From Lelliottia sp. JS-SCA-14 (GTDB taxonomy: Bacteria > Pseudomonadota > Gammaproteobacteria > Enterobacterales > Enterobacteriaceae), in NCBI RefSeq assembly GCF_035593345.1, contig NZ_CP141606.1, forward strand, positions 4,712,001 to 4,776,000: a stretch of 64,000 nt of DNA. The letters run 5' to 3'. How positions within the stretch are numbered: position 1 is the first letter of the stretch; each line of letters starts with the position of its first letter. Both the position numbers and the translations under genes were made by a program. Under the pieces are notes generated by a model that had not been told where the DNA came from, ran no database searches, and saw only the letters and a list, made by a program, of their open reading frames with translations. Shown here one piece after another: positions 36,967-45,590 of the stretch.

Positions 36967-38367
36967 ATGTCACACACCTACGATTACGACGCAATAGTTA
37001 TTGGTTCCGGCCCCGGCGGCGAAGGCGCTGCTATGGGGCTGGTGAAACAGGGAGCCAGAGTAGCGGTCATCGAGCGCTACCATAATGTTGGCGGCGGTTG
37101 CACCCACTGGGGCACCATCCCATCCAAAGCCCTCCGCCACGCCGTTAGCCGCATTATTGAATTTAATCAGAACCCTCTTTACAGCGACCACTCCCGACTT
37201 CTTCGTTCTTCCTTTGCCGACATCCTCAACCATGCTGATAACGTCATTAATCAGCAGACGCGGATGCGCCAGGGGTTCTACGAACGCAACCACTGCGAAA
37301 TCTTGCAGGGCGACGCGCACTTCGTCGACGAGCACACCCTGGCGCTGAAGTGCCACGACGGCTCAGTCGAGACGATTACTGCCGAGAAATTTGTCATCGC
37401 CTGCGGCTCACGCCCATACCATCCGACCGACGTGGATTTCTCCCATCCGCGCGTCTACGACAGCGACTCGATCCTGAGCCTGCACCACGAACCGCGCCAC
37501 GTGCTGATCTACGGCGCTGGGGTGATTGGCTGCGAATATGCGTCCATCTTCCGTGGAATGGATGTGAAAGTGGATCTGATCAACACCCGCGACCGTCTGC
37601 TGGCGTTTCTCGATCAGGAGATGTCCGACTCGCTCTCCTACCACTTCTGGAACAGCGGTGTGGTGATTCGTCACAACGAAGAGTATGAGAAAATCGAAGG
37701 CTGCGATGACGGGGTGATCATGCACCTGAAGTCCGGCAAAAAGCTCAAAGCCGACTGCCTGCTGTATGCCAATGGCCGCACGGGTAACACCGATTCACTG
37801 GCGCTGGAGAATATCGGCCTTGAAACCGACAGCCGCGGACAGCTGAAGGTCAACAGCATGTACCAGACTGCCCTGCCGCATATCTATGCCGTGGGTGATG
37901 TGATTGGTTATCCGAGCCTGGCCTCCGCCGCTTACGATCAGGGCCGCATTGCCGCACAGGCGCTGGTCAAAGGTGAAGCCACTGCCCATCTGATCGAAGA
38001 CATTCCGACCGGGATTTACACCATTCCGGAGATCAGCTCCGTCGGCAAAACTGAGCAGCAGCTGACGTCAATGAAGGTGCCTTACGAGGTGGGTCGCGCG
38101 CAGTTTAAACACCTGGCGCGGGCACAAATCGTGGGAATGAGCGTGGGAACGCTGAAGATTTTGTTCCATCGCGAGACGAAAGAGATCCTCGGAATTCACT
38201 GCTTCGGTGAACGCGCGGCGGAAATCATTCATATCGGTCAGGCGATCATGGAGCAAAAAGGTGGCGGTAACACGATCGAGTACTTCGTTAACACCACCTT
38301 TAACTACCCGACGATGGCGGAAGCCTATCGGGTAGCGGCGCTGAACGGCTTAAACCGCCTGTTTTAA
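36967..38367 (+). CDS. sthA: soluble pyridine nucleotide transhydrogenase SthA (UdhA)
   Basis: FAD-containing cytosolic enzyme that reoxidises NADPH with NAD+. It has 466 residues. The FAD motif [11 protein letters not shown] begins at residue 13. [15 protein letters not shown] has only one of the two redox cysteines of disulfide reductases, as expected for SthA. The NAD-binding [13 protein letters not shown] and second FAD segment [13 protein letters not shown] are present. Its 3' end overlaps that of convergent oxyR by 18 nt. Confidence 0.97.
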   Translation: MSHTYDYDAIVIGSGPGGEGAAMGLVKQGARVAVIERYHNVGGGCTHWGTIPSKALRHAVSRIIEFNQNPLYSDHSRLLRSSFADILNHADNVINQQTRMRQGFYERNHCEILQGDAHFVDEHTLALKCHDGSVETITAEKFVIACGSRPYHPTDVDFSHPRVYDSDSILSLHHEPRHVLIYGAGVIGCEYASIFRGMDVKVDLINTRDRLLAFLDQEMSDSLSYHFWNSGVVIRHNEEYEKIEGCDDGVIMHLKSGKKLKADCLLYANGRTGNTDSLALENIGLETDSRGQLKVNSMYQTALPHIYAVGDVIGYPSLASAAYDQGRIAAQALVKGEATAHLIEDIPTGIYTIPEISSVGKTEQQLTSMKVPYEVGRAQFKHLARAQIVGMSVGTLKILFHRETKEILGIHCFGERAAEIIHIGQAIMEQKGGGNTIEYFVNTTFNYPTMAEAYRVAALNGLNRLF

Positions 38368-39267
38368 CGCACCGTCAAAGTGGCCATCCATCGAACTCCG
38401 GATGGCCTCTGCCAGCTGCTCATAACGGCTGCGCAGCGGTGATCCTGGACGATAGACCAGACCAATGGTACGACGCGGTTCAGGCTTAATGCACGGCAGA
38501 TAGACCACACCATCACGTTTACGCTCGCGCGGTACGGCCAGCGCAGGCAGCAGCGTAATACCACTTCCCGCCGCCACCATATTGCGCAGCGTTTCCAGGC
38601 TGGTTGCGCGGAAATGGGTATCTTCATCCGCACCCGCTTCAAAGCAGAAGCCCATCGCCTGATCGCGCAGGCAGTGGCCGTCTTCCAGCATCAGCAGCTT
38701 TTCGCCTGCCAGATCGGACATCGGCACGCGATCGCGGTTCGCCCACGGGTGATCCTCATAGATCGCCAGCATCATCGGCTCATCAAACAGCGGCACTTCG
38801 ATAAAGGCTTCGCTCTCTTTGACCAGCGCCAGAATGGCACAGTCGAGCTTACCGCTATCCAGCTGCGCCAGCAGTTGATGCGTCTGGGCTTCGTGCAGAT
38901 ACATTTCAAGTTTCGGGAAGGTCTGGTGCAACATCGGGATAATTTGCGGCAGCAGGTACGGGCCAACGGTTGGGATCAGGCCAATATGCAGCGGGCCGGA
39001 CATGGCTTCCCCCTGCTGGCTTGCCATTTCCTTGAGCACTTTGACCTCGCGCAGCACGGTGCGCGCCTGATCCACCAGCAGCAAACCGGCCTGGGTGAAC
39101 AGTACTTTACGACTGGTGCGCTCCAGCAGCATCACGCCCAGCTCGTCTTCCAGCTTGCGGATCTGGCCGCTCAGCGTCGGCTGGCTGACGTGGCAGGAAT
39201 CTGCCGCGCGGCGAAAGTGACGATGCTCAGCTAACGCTACCAGGTATTCAAGATCACGAATATTCAT
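38350..39267 (-). CDS. oxyR: hydrogen peroxide-sensing LysR regulator OxyR
   Basis: Activator of the peroxide regulon (katG, oxyS, ahpCF, dps). It has 305 residues. The redox cysteines are at the classic positions C199 and C208 ([18 protein letters not shown]). The winged helix is at residues 1-60 ([19 protein letters not shown]). It is divergent from the small RNA oxyS; katG, another target, is 20 kb away in the same window. Confidence 0.98.
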   Translation of the reverse strand: MNIRDLEYLVALAEHRHFRRAADSCHVSQPTLSGQIRKLEDELGVMLLERTSRKVLFTQAGLLLVDQARTVLREVKVLKEMASQQGEAMSGPLHIGLIPTVGPYLLPQIIPMLHQTFPKLEMYLHEAQTHQLLAQLDSGKLDCAILALVKESEAFIEVPLFDEPMMLAIYEDHPWANRDRVPMSDLAGEKLLMLEDGHCLRDQAMGFCFEAGADEDTHFRATSLETLRNMVAAGSGITLLPALAVPRERKRDGVVYLPCIKPEPRRTIGLVYRPGSPLRSRYEQLAEAIRSSMDGHFDGALKQAV

Positions 39268-39287
39268 TATTCATCCTCCGTCGCCAC

Positions 39288-39345
39288 GATAGTTCATGGC
39301 GATAGATAGCATAGCAACGAACGATTATCCCTATCAAGTGTTCTG
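39288..39345. promoter_or_regulatory. OxyR binding region between oxyR and oxyS
   Basis: Spaced ATAG/CTAT elements (GATAGTTCATGGCGATAG, then CATAG and CCCTATC) lie between oxyR and oxyS, matching the layout of the E. coli oxyRS control region. OxyR should repress its own gene and activate oxyS from here. Confidence 0.75.
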
Positions 39346-39367
39346 ATGAATAATACACCACATAGAC

Positions 39368-39480
39368 GAGACGGTGACTGTTTGACCCTTGAAGCGCCGC
39401 CGCGTCATACGAGTTTCTCTCAAAACTCGAACAACTAAAGCCAACGTGAACTTTTGCGGACCCCTGTGTCCGCATTTTTT
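39368..39480 (+). ncRNA. oxyS: OxyS small RNA
   Basis: Peroxide-induced Hfq-binding sRNA of about 110 nt, divergent from oxyR. It shares with E. coli OxyS the segments GACCCTTGAAG, GAGTTTCTC...AACTCGAA, and CTAAAGCCAACGTGAAC, including the Hfq/target region. It ends in a terminator (TGCGGACCCC...GTCCGCA then eight Ts, 39455-39482). The 5' stem region is more diverged than the 3' half. An IS110-family element starts about 60 nt downstream. Confidence 0.93.
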
Positions 39481-39486
39481 TTGCGT

Positions 39487-39519
39487 AAAAAAGCCCGGCA
39501 AAAGCCGAGCCTGGTTTTT
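39487..39519 (-). terminator. intrinsic terminator, originally downstream of argH
   Basis: On the minus strand AGGCTCGGC, TTTT and GCCGGGCTT are followed by TTTT. By position it should end argCBH transcription. The 1.2-kb insertion element now separates it from argH. Confidence 0.75.
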
Positions 39520-39520
39520 C

Positions 39521-39540
39521 TCCCTCTCCCTGTGGGAGAG
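39521..39540. repeat. palindromic intergenic repeat, left half (target of the IS)
   Basis: CCCTCTCCCTGTGGGAGAG is the left half of the repeat seen whole at 13187 and 45337. The other half resumes at 40741 (GGTCGGGGTGAGGGCATCAG). Removing 39541-40740 rebuilds a full-length repeat without gap or overlap. Confidence 0.9.
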
Positions 39541-39555
39541 ATACCGTCTTGTCGG

Positions 39556-40518
39556 TTATCCGGCAAGCGGTATTTCAGCATTAAATTCTCGTCCGGATTT
39601 CACCACGCCATAAGCCAGCTGGAGCAGTTTTCTCATCCCGGCACATACGCGTTCCTTCCCTGTCTTTCCTCTCGCTGCCAGCCTGTCCATCAGATTCTTC
39701 ACCACCTCATTGCACCTTCCCGCCACCACTGCCGGCATATACAGCGCACTGCGCAGCTCTGCGTGACCCACTTTTGACAGCCTGCTTTTTCCTTTCCACA
39801 TCCCCGACTCACAGCGCCGTGGATTCAGCCCGGCGTAAGCCACCAGTGCCTTACTGTCACTGAACCGTCTCAGATTACCCGCGAACGCCAGCAGGCTCAC
39901 GCTCAGCATTTCACCGATCCCGGGGATGCTCTTCAGCAGTTCCCTGTCCCGCTTCAGGTCAGGGTTATCATCGATGTGCTGGCTGATTTTCTTTCGTGTT
40001 TCGTCAATCAGTTCATCCAGCATGGCGACGTGTTCATGCAGTGAGGGAACAATGACCTCGTCGGCTGCTTCAAGGCGGTTCATCTCCATCTGCCGCATCT
40101 CTTCCAGATTACGCAGGTGGCGTACCAGCGCCGTCAGCTGACGCTCGCTCAGCGGCGCAGGATACCAGGGGGCGGGTTGATACAGGGCGCAGTAGCGGGC
40201 TATCAGTGCCGCATCACTTTTGTCCGTTTTGTTGCGGGTCAGCTCCGTATTGCCAAACGCGTGTATGCGGGCGGGATTTTCGAGGCTGACACAGCAGCCG
40301 TTATCGGCCAGCAGGGTGGCAAGTTCAGTGCTGTAGCAGCCCGTCGCTTCCATGCAGACATGGCAGTCGCCAAAACGTGCCAGCCAGCTGAGGAACTCGC
40401 GGCATCCGGCAGAGGTGTTGGGGAATTTTTTGGTTTTGTATTTCTGATTAGGCAGCAGGACGGCGACATCAAATTTGAGTTTGGCGATATCAACGCCGAC
40501 AGGAATAAGCTCCATCAT
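39556..40518 (-). CDS. IS110-family recombinase (DEDD transposase with C-terminal Tnp20 domain)
   Basis: 320-residue enzyme that excises and inserts the element using a bridge RNA guide. The RuvC-like DEDD domain has D10 (VGVDIAK), E57 (CMEATG), D99 and D102 (NKTDKSDAALIA). A helical linker spans about 130-195, and the C-terminal Tnp20 domain starts at IPGIGEMLS. The candidate catalytic serine is S238 in RRCESG. All key residues are present and the frame is uninterrupted. Start is at 40518 (ATGATG, the second ATG at 40515 is equally possible). The stop lies 15 bp from the element's right end. Relation to IS621 is by motif and layout; the precise ISfinder name is not known to me. Confidence 0.93.
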   Translation of the reverse strand: MMELIPVGVDIAKLKFDVAVLLPNQKYKTKKFPNTSAGCREFLSWLARFGDCHVCMEATGCYSTELATLLADNGCCVSLENPARIHAFGNTELTRNKTDKSDAALIARYCALYQPAPWYPAPLSERQLTALVRHLRNLEEMRQMEMNRLEAADEVIVPSLHEHVAMLDELIDETRKKISQHIDDNPDLKRDRELLKSIPGIGEMLSVSLLAFAGNLRRFSDSKALVAYAGLNPRRCESGMWKGKSRLSKVGHAELRSALYMPAVVAGRCNEVVKNLMDRLAARGKTGKERVCAGMRKLLQLAYGVVKSGREFNAEIPLAG

Positions 40519-40539
40519 GGCACTCCGTAACCTTATGAA

Positions 40540-40732
40540 TAATATCGCCGGACCATCCTTATATGTGGGTGCTCAGGGCACAGGATACCGTTCGGTCTTG
40601 AGGCGACAGGGAAACAGGTTACCGGGGCATAATCTCTCCCACGGGCTCAGTGGCACCAGGGCCGGGTGATGCTCACCGGTAACCTCCCGATGATCAGTCG
40701 GGGATCTTCTCCGCAGAAGCGGAGAAGATCAA
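40540..40732 (-). ncRNA. predicted IS110 bridge RNA
   Basis: The leader upstream of the recombinase, read on the minus strand, starts with a perfect 12-bp hairpin (40730-40703, GATCTTCTCCGC / GCGGAGAAGATC). A first internal loop carries CCCGGCCCT (40666-40658) and CCCGTGGGAGAG (40645-40634). These match the left and right halves of the split target repeat around the CT core. A second loop carries ACGGTATC (40591-40584), identical to the element's right end, and ACATATAAGG (40566-40557), close to the complement of its left end. Both loops share GTGCC-CTGAGC at their tips. This is the two-loop target/donor design described for IS621 bridge RNA. Exact ends are inferred. Confidence 0.8.
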
Positions 40733-40740
40733 GACATAAG

Positions 40741-40765
40741 GGTCGGGGTGAGGGCATCAGCCCGC
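40741..40765. repeat. palindromic intergenic repeat, right half
   Basis: GGTCGGGGTGAGGGCATCAG continues the repeat whose left half ends at 39540. It matches copy A at 13207-13223 in nearly every base. Confidence 0.88.
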
Positions 40766-40771
40766 ACGTCA

Positions 40772-42145
40772 TTAAATCAACCGATCTTTCGCATCCGCAA
40801 TCGCCTGTGCCACCTGCTTCGGCGACACACCGCCTTTCGCCGCACGCTTATCCAGACAGGATTGCAGGGACAAAATCGGATAGACATCCTCGCCAATCAC
40901 CGCGCTGAATTTCTGCAGATCGGCAAGCGTAAGATCTTCCAGCGGTTTGCCCTGACGAATCGCCTCCACCACCGCTTCGCCCACAATGTGGTGCGCTTCA
41001 CGGAACGGCACGCCTTTGGCGACCAGATAATCCGCCAGCTCCGTGGAGTTCGCATAACCCTGCTGCGCCGCTTCCTGGCAGCGCGGACGTTTCACCTGAA
41101 TGCCGTCCAGCACCAATGCGCCCATATGCAGGCAATCCAGCCAGGTGTCGAGGGCGTCGAACAGCCCTTCTTTATCTTCCTGCATATCTTTGTTGTAGGC
41201 CAACGGCAGACCTTTCAGGGTCATCATCATGCCGGTCAGCGCGCCCTGCACGCGGCCACATTTGCCGCGGATCAGCTCCAGCGCATCCGGGTTTTTCTTC
41301 TGTGGCATCAGGGAAGAGCCGGATGTCACACGGTCGGACAGCTCAACAAACCCGGCTTCACCCGAGTTGAAGAAAATCAGATCTTCGGCAAAGCGCGACA
41401 GATGCACCATGCCAATAGAGGCGTTCGACAGCAGCTCCAGCACGTGGTCGCGATCGGAAACGCTATCCAGGCTGTTGCGAGTGGCAGAGGCAAAGCCCAA
41501 CCAGCCGGCCAGCTGTTCACGGTCGATTTCATAGGCGGTTCCGGCCAGCGCGCCGCTGCCGAGCGGGCTCACGTCCAGACGCTTCAGGGTATCCTGCAAA
41601 CGGCTCTCGTCACGCGCCAGCATCTCAACGTACGCCAGACACCAGTGCGCAAAGGTCACCGGCTGCGCGCGCTGCAGGTGGGTATAGCCCGGCATCACCG
41701 CGTCCTGGTTGTTGTGCGCAGTTTCCACCAGCGCACTCTGCAGCTGACGGTTCGCCGACAGCAGTTCTACCACGGTATCTTTGCACCACAGCTTCAGGTC
41801 AGTCGCGACCTGATCGTTACGGCTACGCCCGGTGTGCAGCTTTTTGCCCAACTGGCCGACTTTGTCGATCAGTTTGCCTTCCACCCAGCTGTGAATATCT
41901 TCAGCATCGCTTTCGAGGATCTGCTGCGGGTTCAGGCGAACCTCTTCCAGCAGATTATTCAGCGCCTCTTCGAGCTGCACTTGTTCGTCTGCCGTCAGCA
42001 CGCCCACGGAGACCAGCGCTTTAGACCAGGCCACAGAGCCGACGATATCCTGTTCGGCCAGGCGGTAGTCGAAGCGCAAAGAGTCATTGAACTGTTTGAA
42101 CCGCTGATCCGCTGCCTGTGTAAAACGCCCACCCCAAAGTGCCAT
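40772..42145 (-). CDS. argH: argininosuccinate lyase ArgH
   Basis: Last enzyme of arginine synthesis, cleaving argininosuccinate to arginine and fumarate. It has 457 residues. The fumarase/aspartase superfamily signature [11 protein letters not shown] is near residue 278 and the catalytic-helix segment [17 protein letters not shown] near 105. It is the last gene of argCBH. The gap to argB holds REP repeats, and an IS110 element now lies 32 nt past its stop. Confidence 0.98.
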   Translation of the reverse strand: MALWGGRFTQAADQRFKQFNDSLRFDYRLAEQDIVGSVAWSKALVSVGVLTADEQVQLEEALNNLLEEVRLNPQQILESDAEDIHSWVEGKLIDKVGQLGKKLHTGRSRNDQVATDLKLWCKDTVVELLSANRQLQSALVETAHNNQDAVMPGYTHLQRAQPVTFAHWCLAYVEMLARDESRLQDTLKRLDVSPLGSGALAGTAYEIDREQLAGWLGFASATRNSLDSVSDRDHVLELLSNASIGMVHLSRFAEDLIFFNSGEAGFVELSDRVTSGSSLMPQKKNPDALELIRGKCGRVQGALTGMMMTLKGLPLAYNKDMQEDKEGLFDALDTWLDCLHMGALVLDGIQVKRPRCQEAAQQGYANSTELADYLVAKGVPFREAHHIVGEAVVEAIRQGKPLEDLTLADLQKFSAVIGEDVYPILSLQSCLDKRAAKGGVSPKQVAQAIADAKDRLI

Positions 42146-42174
42146 AACATGCTTCCTTAAATTCGGTTAGTTCT

Positions 42175-42290
42175 GTCGGGTGGCGCTTCGCACACCCAAC
42201 CTGGTATTGGATTTTATTGCCGGATGGCGCTTCGCCTACACGGCGACAAAACCGTAGGCCGGATAAGCGAAGCGCCATCCGGCACAGAAT
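42175..42290. repeat. REP-type cluster between argB and argH
   Basis: Several alternating REP-like palindromes (GCCGGATGGCGCTTCGCC, then GGCCGGATAAGCGAAGCGCC and CATCCGGC) lie inside the argCBH operon. In such positions REP units often stabilise the upstream mRNA. Confidence 0.8.
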
Positions 42291-42291
42291 G

Positions 42292-43068
42292 TTAAGCCAG
42301 AATACGCGTCCCAATCGGCGTGCCGTTAAACAGCGCCGGGAGTTGTTCCGCGTGACGCCACGAAGCGATATCCACAGGACGGCCCAGCGTGCGCGCCGCA
42401 TCCAGCGCGGCGTTTACCTTCACAATCATGCCGTCGGTGATAATGCCCTGGTCGATCAGCTGCTCGGCTTTCGCCGCCGTCATCTCGGCAATGCGCTGAC
42501 CTTTTCCATCCAGAATCCCGCTCACATCGGAGAGCAGAATCAGATCCGCGCCCAGCGTCGCCGCCAGTGCCGTGGCCGCCTGGTCGGCGTTCACGTTCAT
42601 CAGCTGTCCCTCTTCGGTCACCCCGATAGAGCTCACAACCGGCAGGAAACCGCCTTCCAGCAGGGTGTTAATCAGCTTAGGTGAACCCGGCTGCGCCAGT
42701 CCAACGTGACCCAGTTCTTCGTCGAGCTGAGTCACATTTACGCTGTCACCGTCGCCCAGATACAGGCCCACGGACGCGATATGATGTTTCTTCGCCCACG
42801 CCAGCAGCGTTTTGTTCGCCGTACCCGCCAGCGCACCGGTAATGATGTCGATCTGATCGGCAGGCGTCACGCGCAGGCCATTTTTCTTCTTCACCGGCAG
42901 GTTCAGGCCTTTCATCAACTCGTCCACCACGCAGCCGCCGCCGTGGACAATCACCAGCGGACGTTGGTGTGATTCACGATAGTTCACCAGGGCAGTAAAC
43001 AGACGCTCCAGGGCTTCTTCGCTGTCCAGCAGCACACCACCGAGTTTGATAATTAATGGATTCATCAT
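42292..43068 (-). CDS. argB: acetylglutamate kinase ArgB
   Basis: Second step of arginine synthesis, phosphorylating N-acetylglutamate. It has 258 residues from the ATG at 43068 ([11 protein letters not shown]); a GTG one codon earlier is not needed. The amino acid kinase fold motifs IIKLGG (start), VIVHGGG (about 40) and the glycine-rich VSGILDGKG are present. It lies 6 nt from argC and is followed by a REP cluster before argH. Confidence 0.97.
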   Translation of the reverse strand: MMNPLIIKLGGVLLDSEEALERLFTALVNYRESHQRPLVIVHGGGCVVDELMKGLNLPVKKKNGLRVTPADQIDIITGALAGTANKTLLAWAKKHHIASVGLYLGDGDSVNVTQLDEELGHVGLAQPGSPKLINTLLEGGFLPVVSSIGVTEEGQLMNVNADQAATALAATLGADLILLSDVSGILDGKGQRIAEMTAAKAEQLIDQGIITDGMIVKVNAALDAARTLGRPVDIASWRHAEQLPALFNGTPIGTRILA

Positions 43069-43074
43069 CACACC

Positions 43075-44079
43075 TTAAATAAGAGACTGCGTTTCGGCGA
43101 AGCCAAAACGAATATTTGCACACTGCACTGCCTGTGCGGCAGCGCCTTTGAGGAGGTTATCTTCCGCAGCCACCACGATCAGGTGTTCGCCCTGAACGGC
43201 AAAACCGATATCGCAGAATGGCAGTCCGACCACGTTTTTCAGCGCCGGAACGCCTTTGTCGTACAGACGCACCAGCGGTTTGTCGGCATACGCCTGCTGG
43301 AAGACCTCAGCCACCTGCTCTTTGGTCACGCCCGGTTTCAGGCGGCAGGTGATGGTTTCCAGGATCCCGCGCGGGAAGTTGCCCAGATGCGGGGTGAAAA
43401 TCACCTCCGCACCCAGGTGAGTGGTGATTTCCGGGTGATGACGGTGATTAAACACGCCATACGGCTGCAGGCTCACTTCGCAGAAACTGTTGGAAATCGT
43501 CGCCTTGCGCCCGGCACCGCTCACGCCACTGGTGGCGTTGATCACCGGCCACTGATTCAGATCCAGCAGGCCCGCGTCGATCAAAGGTTTGAGGGAAAGC
43601 TGCGCCGCCGTCGGGTAGCACCCTGGCACGGCAATCAGATTAGCTTCTTTCAGCTTCTCCGCGCTCCACTCCGCCAGACCATAAACCGCTTTTTTAAGCA
43701 GATCCGGGTGCTGGTGAGTAAAGCCGTAATATTTTTCATAGAAGGCACTGTCGTTGACGCGGAACGCGCCAGAGAGATCAAAGACCACACAGCCGGCTGC
43801 GAGGAACTGCGGCGCGAGGTCATGGCTGACTTCGTGCGCGGTGGCTAAAAACACCACGTCCACACCGTCGGTAAACTCGCTGATGTCGGACATCGGCTGC
43901 AACGGCAGATCCACGATTCCCTTAAGCTGCGGATGCAAATCGGAAATTAATTTTCCCGCATCATTGCTTTGCGCTGATACGGTCAAAGCGGTTATGGTCA
44001 TATGAGGATGGCGATTCACGTAGCTTACTAGCTCTGCGCCCGCATAACCGCTAGCGCCCACAATCAGCGTATTCAACAT
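43075..44079 (-). CDS. argC: N-acetyl-gamma-glutamyl-phosphate reductase ArgC
   Basis: NADPH-dependent third step of arginine synthesis. It has 334 residues. The N-terminal NADP motif is [12 protein letters not shown] (residues 8-19), and the catalytic cysteine is C154 in [11 protein letters not shown]. It is divergent from argE with two ARG boxes between, so repressor ArgR can control both transcription units. Confidence 0.98.
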   Translation of the reverse strand: MLNTLIVGASGYAGAELVSYVNRHPHMTITALTVSAQSNDAGKLISDLHPQLKGIVDLPLQPMSDISEFTDGVDVVFLATAHEVSHDLAPQFLAAGCVVFDLSGAFRVNDSAFYEKYYGFTHQHPDLLKKAVYGLAEWSAEKLKEANLIAVPGCYPTAAQLSLKPLIDAGLLDLNQWPVINATSGVSGAGRKATISNSFCEVSLQPYGVFNHRHHPEITTHLGAEVIFTPHLGNFPRGILETITCRLKPGVTKEQVAEVFQQAYADKPLVRLYDKGVPALKNVVGLPFCDIGFAVQGEHLIVVAAEDNLLKGAAAQAVQCANIRFGFAETQSLI

Positions 44080-44102
44080 CGGGTTCCTTTACGATCAACG
44101 TT

Positions 44103-44141
44103 AGTGTATTTTTATTCACATTTAGTGCATGAATATTGATA
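44103..44141. promoter_or_regulatory. tandem ARG boxes (ArgR operator) between argC and argE
   Basis: Two 18-bp ARG-box-like sequences are 3 bp apart: AGTGTATTTTTATTCACA (44103-44120) and AGTGCATGAATATTGATA (44124-44141). The spacing and location match the ArgR operator of the bipolar argECBH cluster. Confidence 0.85.
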
Positions 44142-44167
44142 CTATCACGACCTAAGGTATGTCAACA

Positions 44168-45319
44168 ATGAAAATGAATTTACCACCCTTTATCGAGATT
44201 TACCGCGCCCTGATTGCCACGCCGTCCATCAGTGCGACCGAAGAAGCGCTCGACCAGAGCAATGAGTCTTTAATCAATTTACTGGCTGGCTGGTTTAGCG
44301 AACTCGGGTTTAAGGTGGAAGTTCAACCCGTTCCAGGCACCCGCAATAAATTCAATCTGCTGGCCAGCACCGGAGAAGGCGCAGGCGGCCTGCTGCTCGC
44401 CGGGCATACGGATACCGTTCCCTTCGATGATGGCCGCTGGACGCGCGATCCCTTCACCCTGACTGAGCATGACAACAAGCTCTACGGGCTGGGCACGGCG
44501 GACATGAAAGGCTTCTTCGCCTTTATTCTCGATGCCCTGCGTGACGTTGACGTGAAGACCCTGAAAAAGCCGCTCTATATTCTGGCGACCGCCGATGAAG
44601 AGACCAGCATGGCAGGCGCGCGCTATTTCTCTGAAAACACCGCCCTGCGCCCGGACTGCGCCATCATCGGCGAGCCGACTTCCCTGCAGCCGATTCGCGC
44701 CCACAAAGGCCATATTTCTACCGCCGTACGCGTGATGGGCCAGTCCGGCCACTCCAGCGATCCGGCCCGCGGCGTCAACGCCATCGAACTGATGCACGAT
44801 GCGATTGGCCGCATCATGCAGCTGCGCGACTCCCTGAAAGAGCGTTATCACCACGACTCTTTCACCGTGCCGTACCCGACGCTGAACCTCGGCAGCCTGC
44901 ACGGCGGGGATGCCTCCAACCGTATCTGCGCCTGCTGCGAACTGCATATGGATATCCGCCCGCTGCCGGGTATGACCCTGAGCGATCTGGATGGTCTGCT
45001 GACAGAAGCGCTGGCTCCGGTAAGCGAGCGCTGGCCTGGCCGTCTGACCATTTCCGAGCTGCACCCGCCGATCCCAGGCTACGAATGCCCGCCGGACCAC
45101 CAGCTGGTTCAGGTAGTGGAAAAACTGCTCGGCGCGCAAACCGACGTAGTGAACTACTGCACCGAAGCGCCGTTTATCCAGACCCTGTGCCCGACGCTGG
45201 TGCTCGGCCCTGGCTCCATCAATCAGGCGCACCAGCCGGATGAATATCTGGAAACCCGCTTTATTAAGCCGACCCGCGAGTTAATTACCCAGGTTGTGCA
45301 TCATTTCTGCTGGCATTAA
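44168..45319 (+). CDS. argE: acetylornithine deacetylase ArgE
   Basis: M20-family metallopeptidase releasing ornithine from N-acetylornithine. It has 383 residues from the ATG at 44168 ([15 protein letters not shown]), matching the E. coli start; an ATG at 44159 would add three residues. Metal ligands lie in [13 protein letters not shown] (His/Asp) and ADEETSMAG (catalytic and bridging Glu). It is divergent from argC. Confidence 0.96.
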   Translation: MKMNLPPFIEIYRALIATPSISATEEALDQSNESLINLLAGWFSELGFKVEVQPVPGTRNKFNLLASTGEGAGGLLLAGHTDTVPFDDGRWTRDPFTLTEHDNKLYGLGTADMKGFFAFILDALRDVDVKTLKKPLYILATADEETSMAGARYFSENTALRPDCAIIGEPTSLQPIRAHKGHISTAVRVMGQSGHSSDPARGVNAIELMHDAIGRIMQLRDSLKERYHHDSFTVPYPTLNLGSLHGGDASNRICACCELHMDIRPLPGMTLSDLDGLLTEALAPVSERWPGRLTISELHPPIPGYECPPDHQLVQVVEKLLGAQTDVVNYCTEAPFIQTLCPTLVLGPGSINQAHQPDEYLETRFIKPTRELITQVVHHFCWH

Positions 45320-45336
45320 CGCCCCCCGCTTTTATT

Positions 45337-45371
45337 CCCTCTCCCTGTGGGAGAGGGTTAGGGTGAGGGCA
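45337..45371. repeat. palindromic intergenic repeat, copy B
   Basis: CCCTCTCCC, TGT, GGGAGAGGG, then TTAGGGTGAGGGCA. It is the same family as 13187-13231. It lies in the argE-ppc gap; no gene is seen in the rest of that 271-nt gap, which holds the ppc promoter region. Confidence 0.85.
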
Positions 45372-45590
45372 CCAAAACGCATGATCCCCATCACATTCTC
45401 ATAAGCATCTCTTATCTGACGCGAAGCGAATTAAATTTCGTAAATTGCCCACATTTATTCGTTTGCTGAACCGTTTTCGCAGCAATTGACGACGGGGGTT
45501 TTACGTGGCTTTATAAAGGGAGATGACAAATAAATGTCCAAAAGTTTTCTGAATGGGCATAAACAAAAATGATGGGGTGACTGGGTTTTT

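Larger units (their letters stand above)
39541..40740 (-). mobile_element. IS110-family insertion sequence (IS621-like layout), 1200 bp
   Basis: A single recombinase gene with a short 15-bp non-coding right end and a 222-bp non-coding left end, the layout of the IS110 group proper; the IS1111 group has the long region on the other side. There are no terminal inverted repeats, as expected. The dinucleotide AG (CT on the element's strand) occurs at both junctions (39539-39540 and 39-40 of the right end at 40739-40740). This fits the duplicated CT core of IS621-type elements. The element is inserted in a palindromic intergenic repeat between oxyS and argH. The recombinase is intact, so the insertion may be recent or still mobile. 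Confidence 0.9.

Noticed and set aside
39541..40740. Classifying the insertion as IS1111-group
   Set aside because: IS1111 elements have sub-terminal inverted repeats and their long non-coding region downstream of the gene. Here the long region is upstream and no such repeats are seen.
40748..42160. 470-codon plus-strand frame over argH
   Set aside because: Mirror of the argH frame; the minus-strand product has full ArgH motifs and length.
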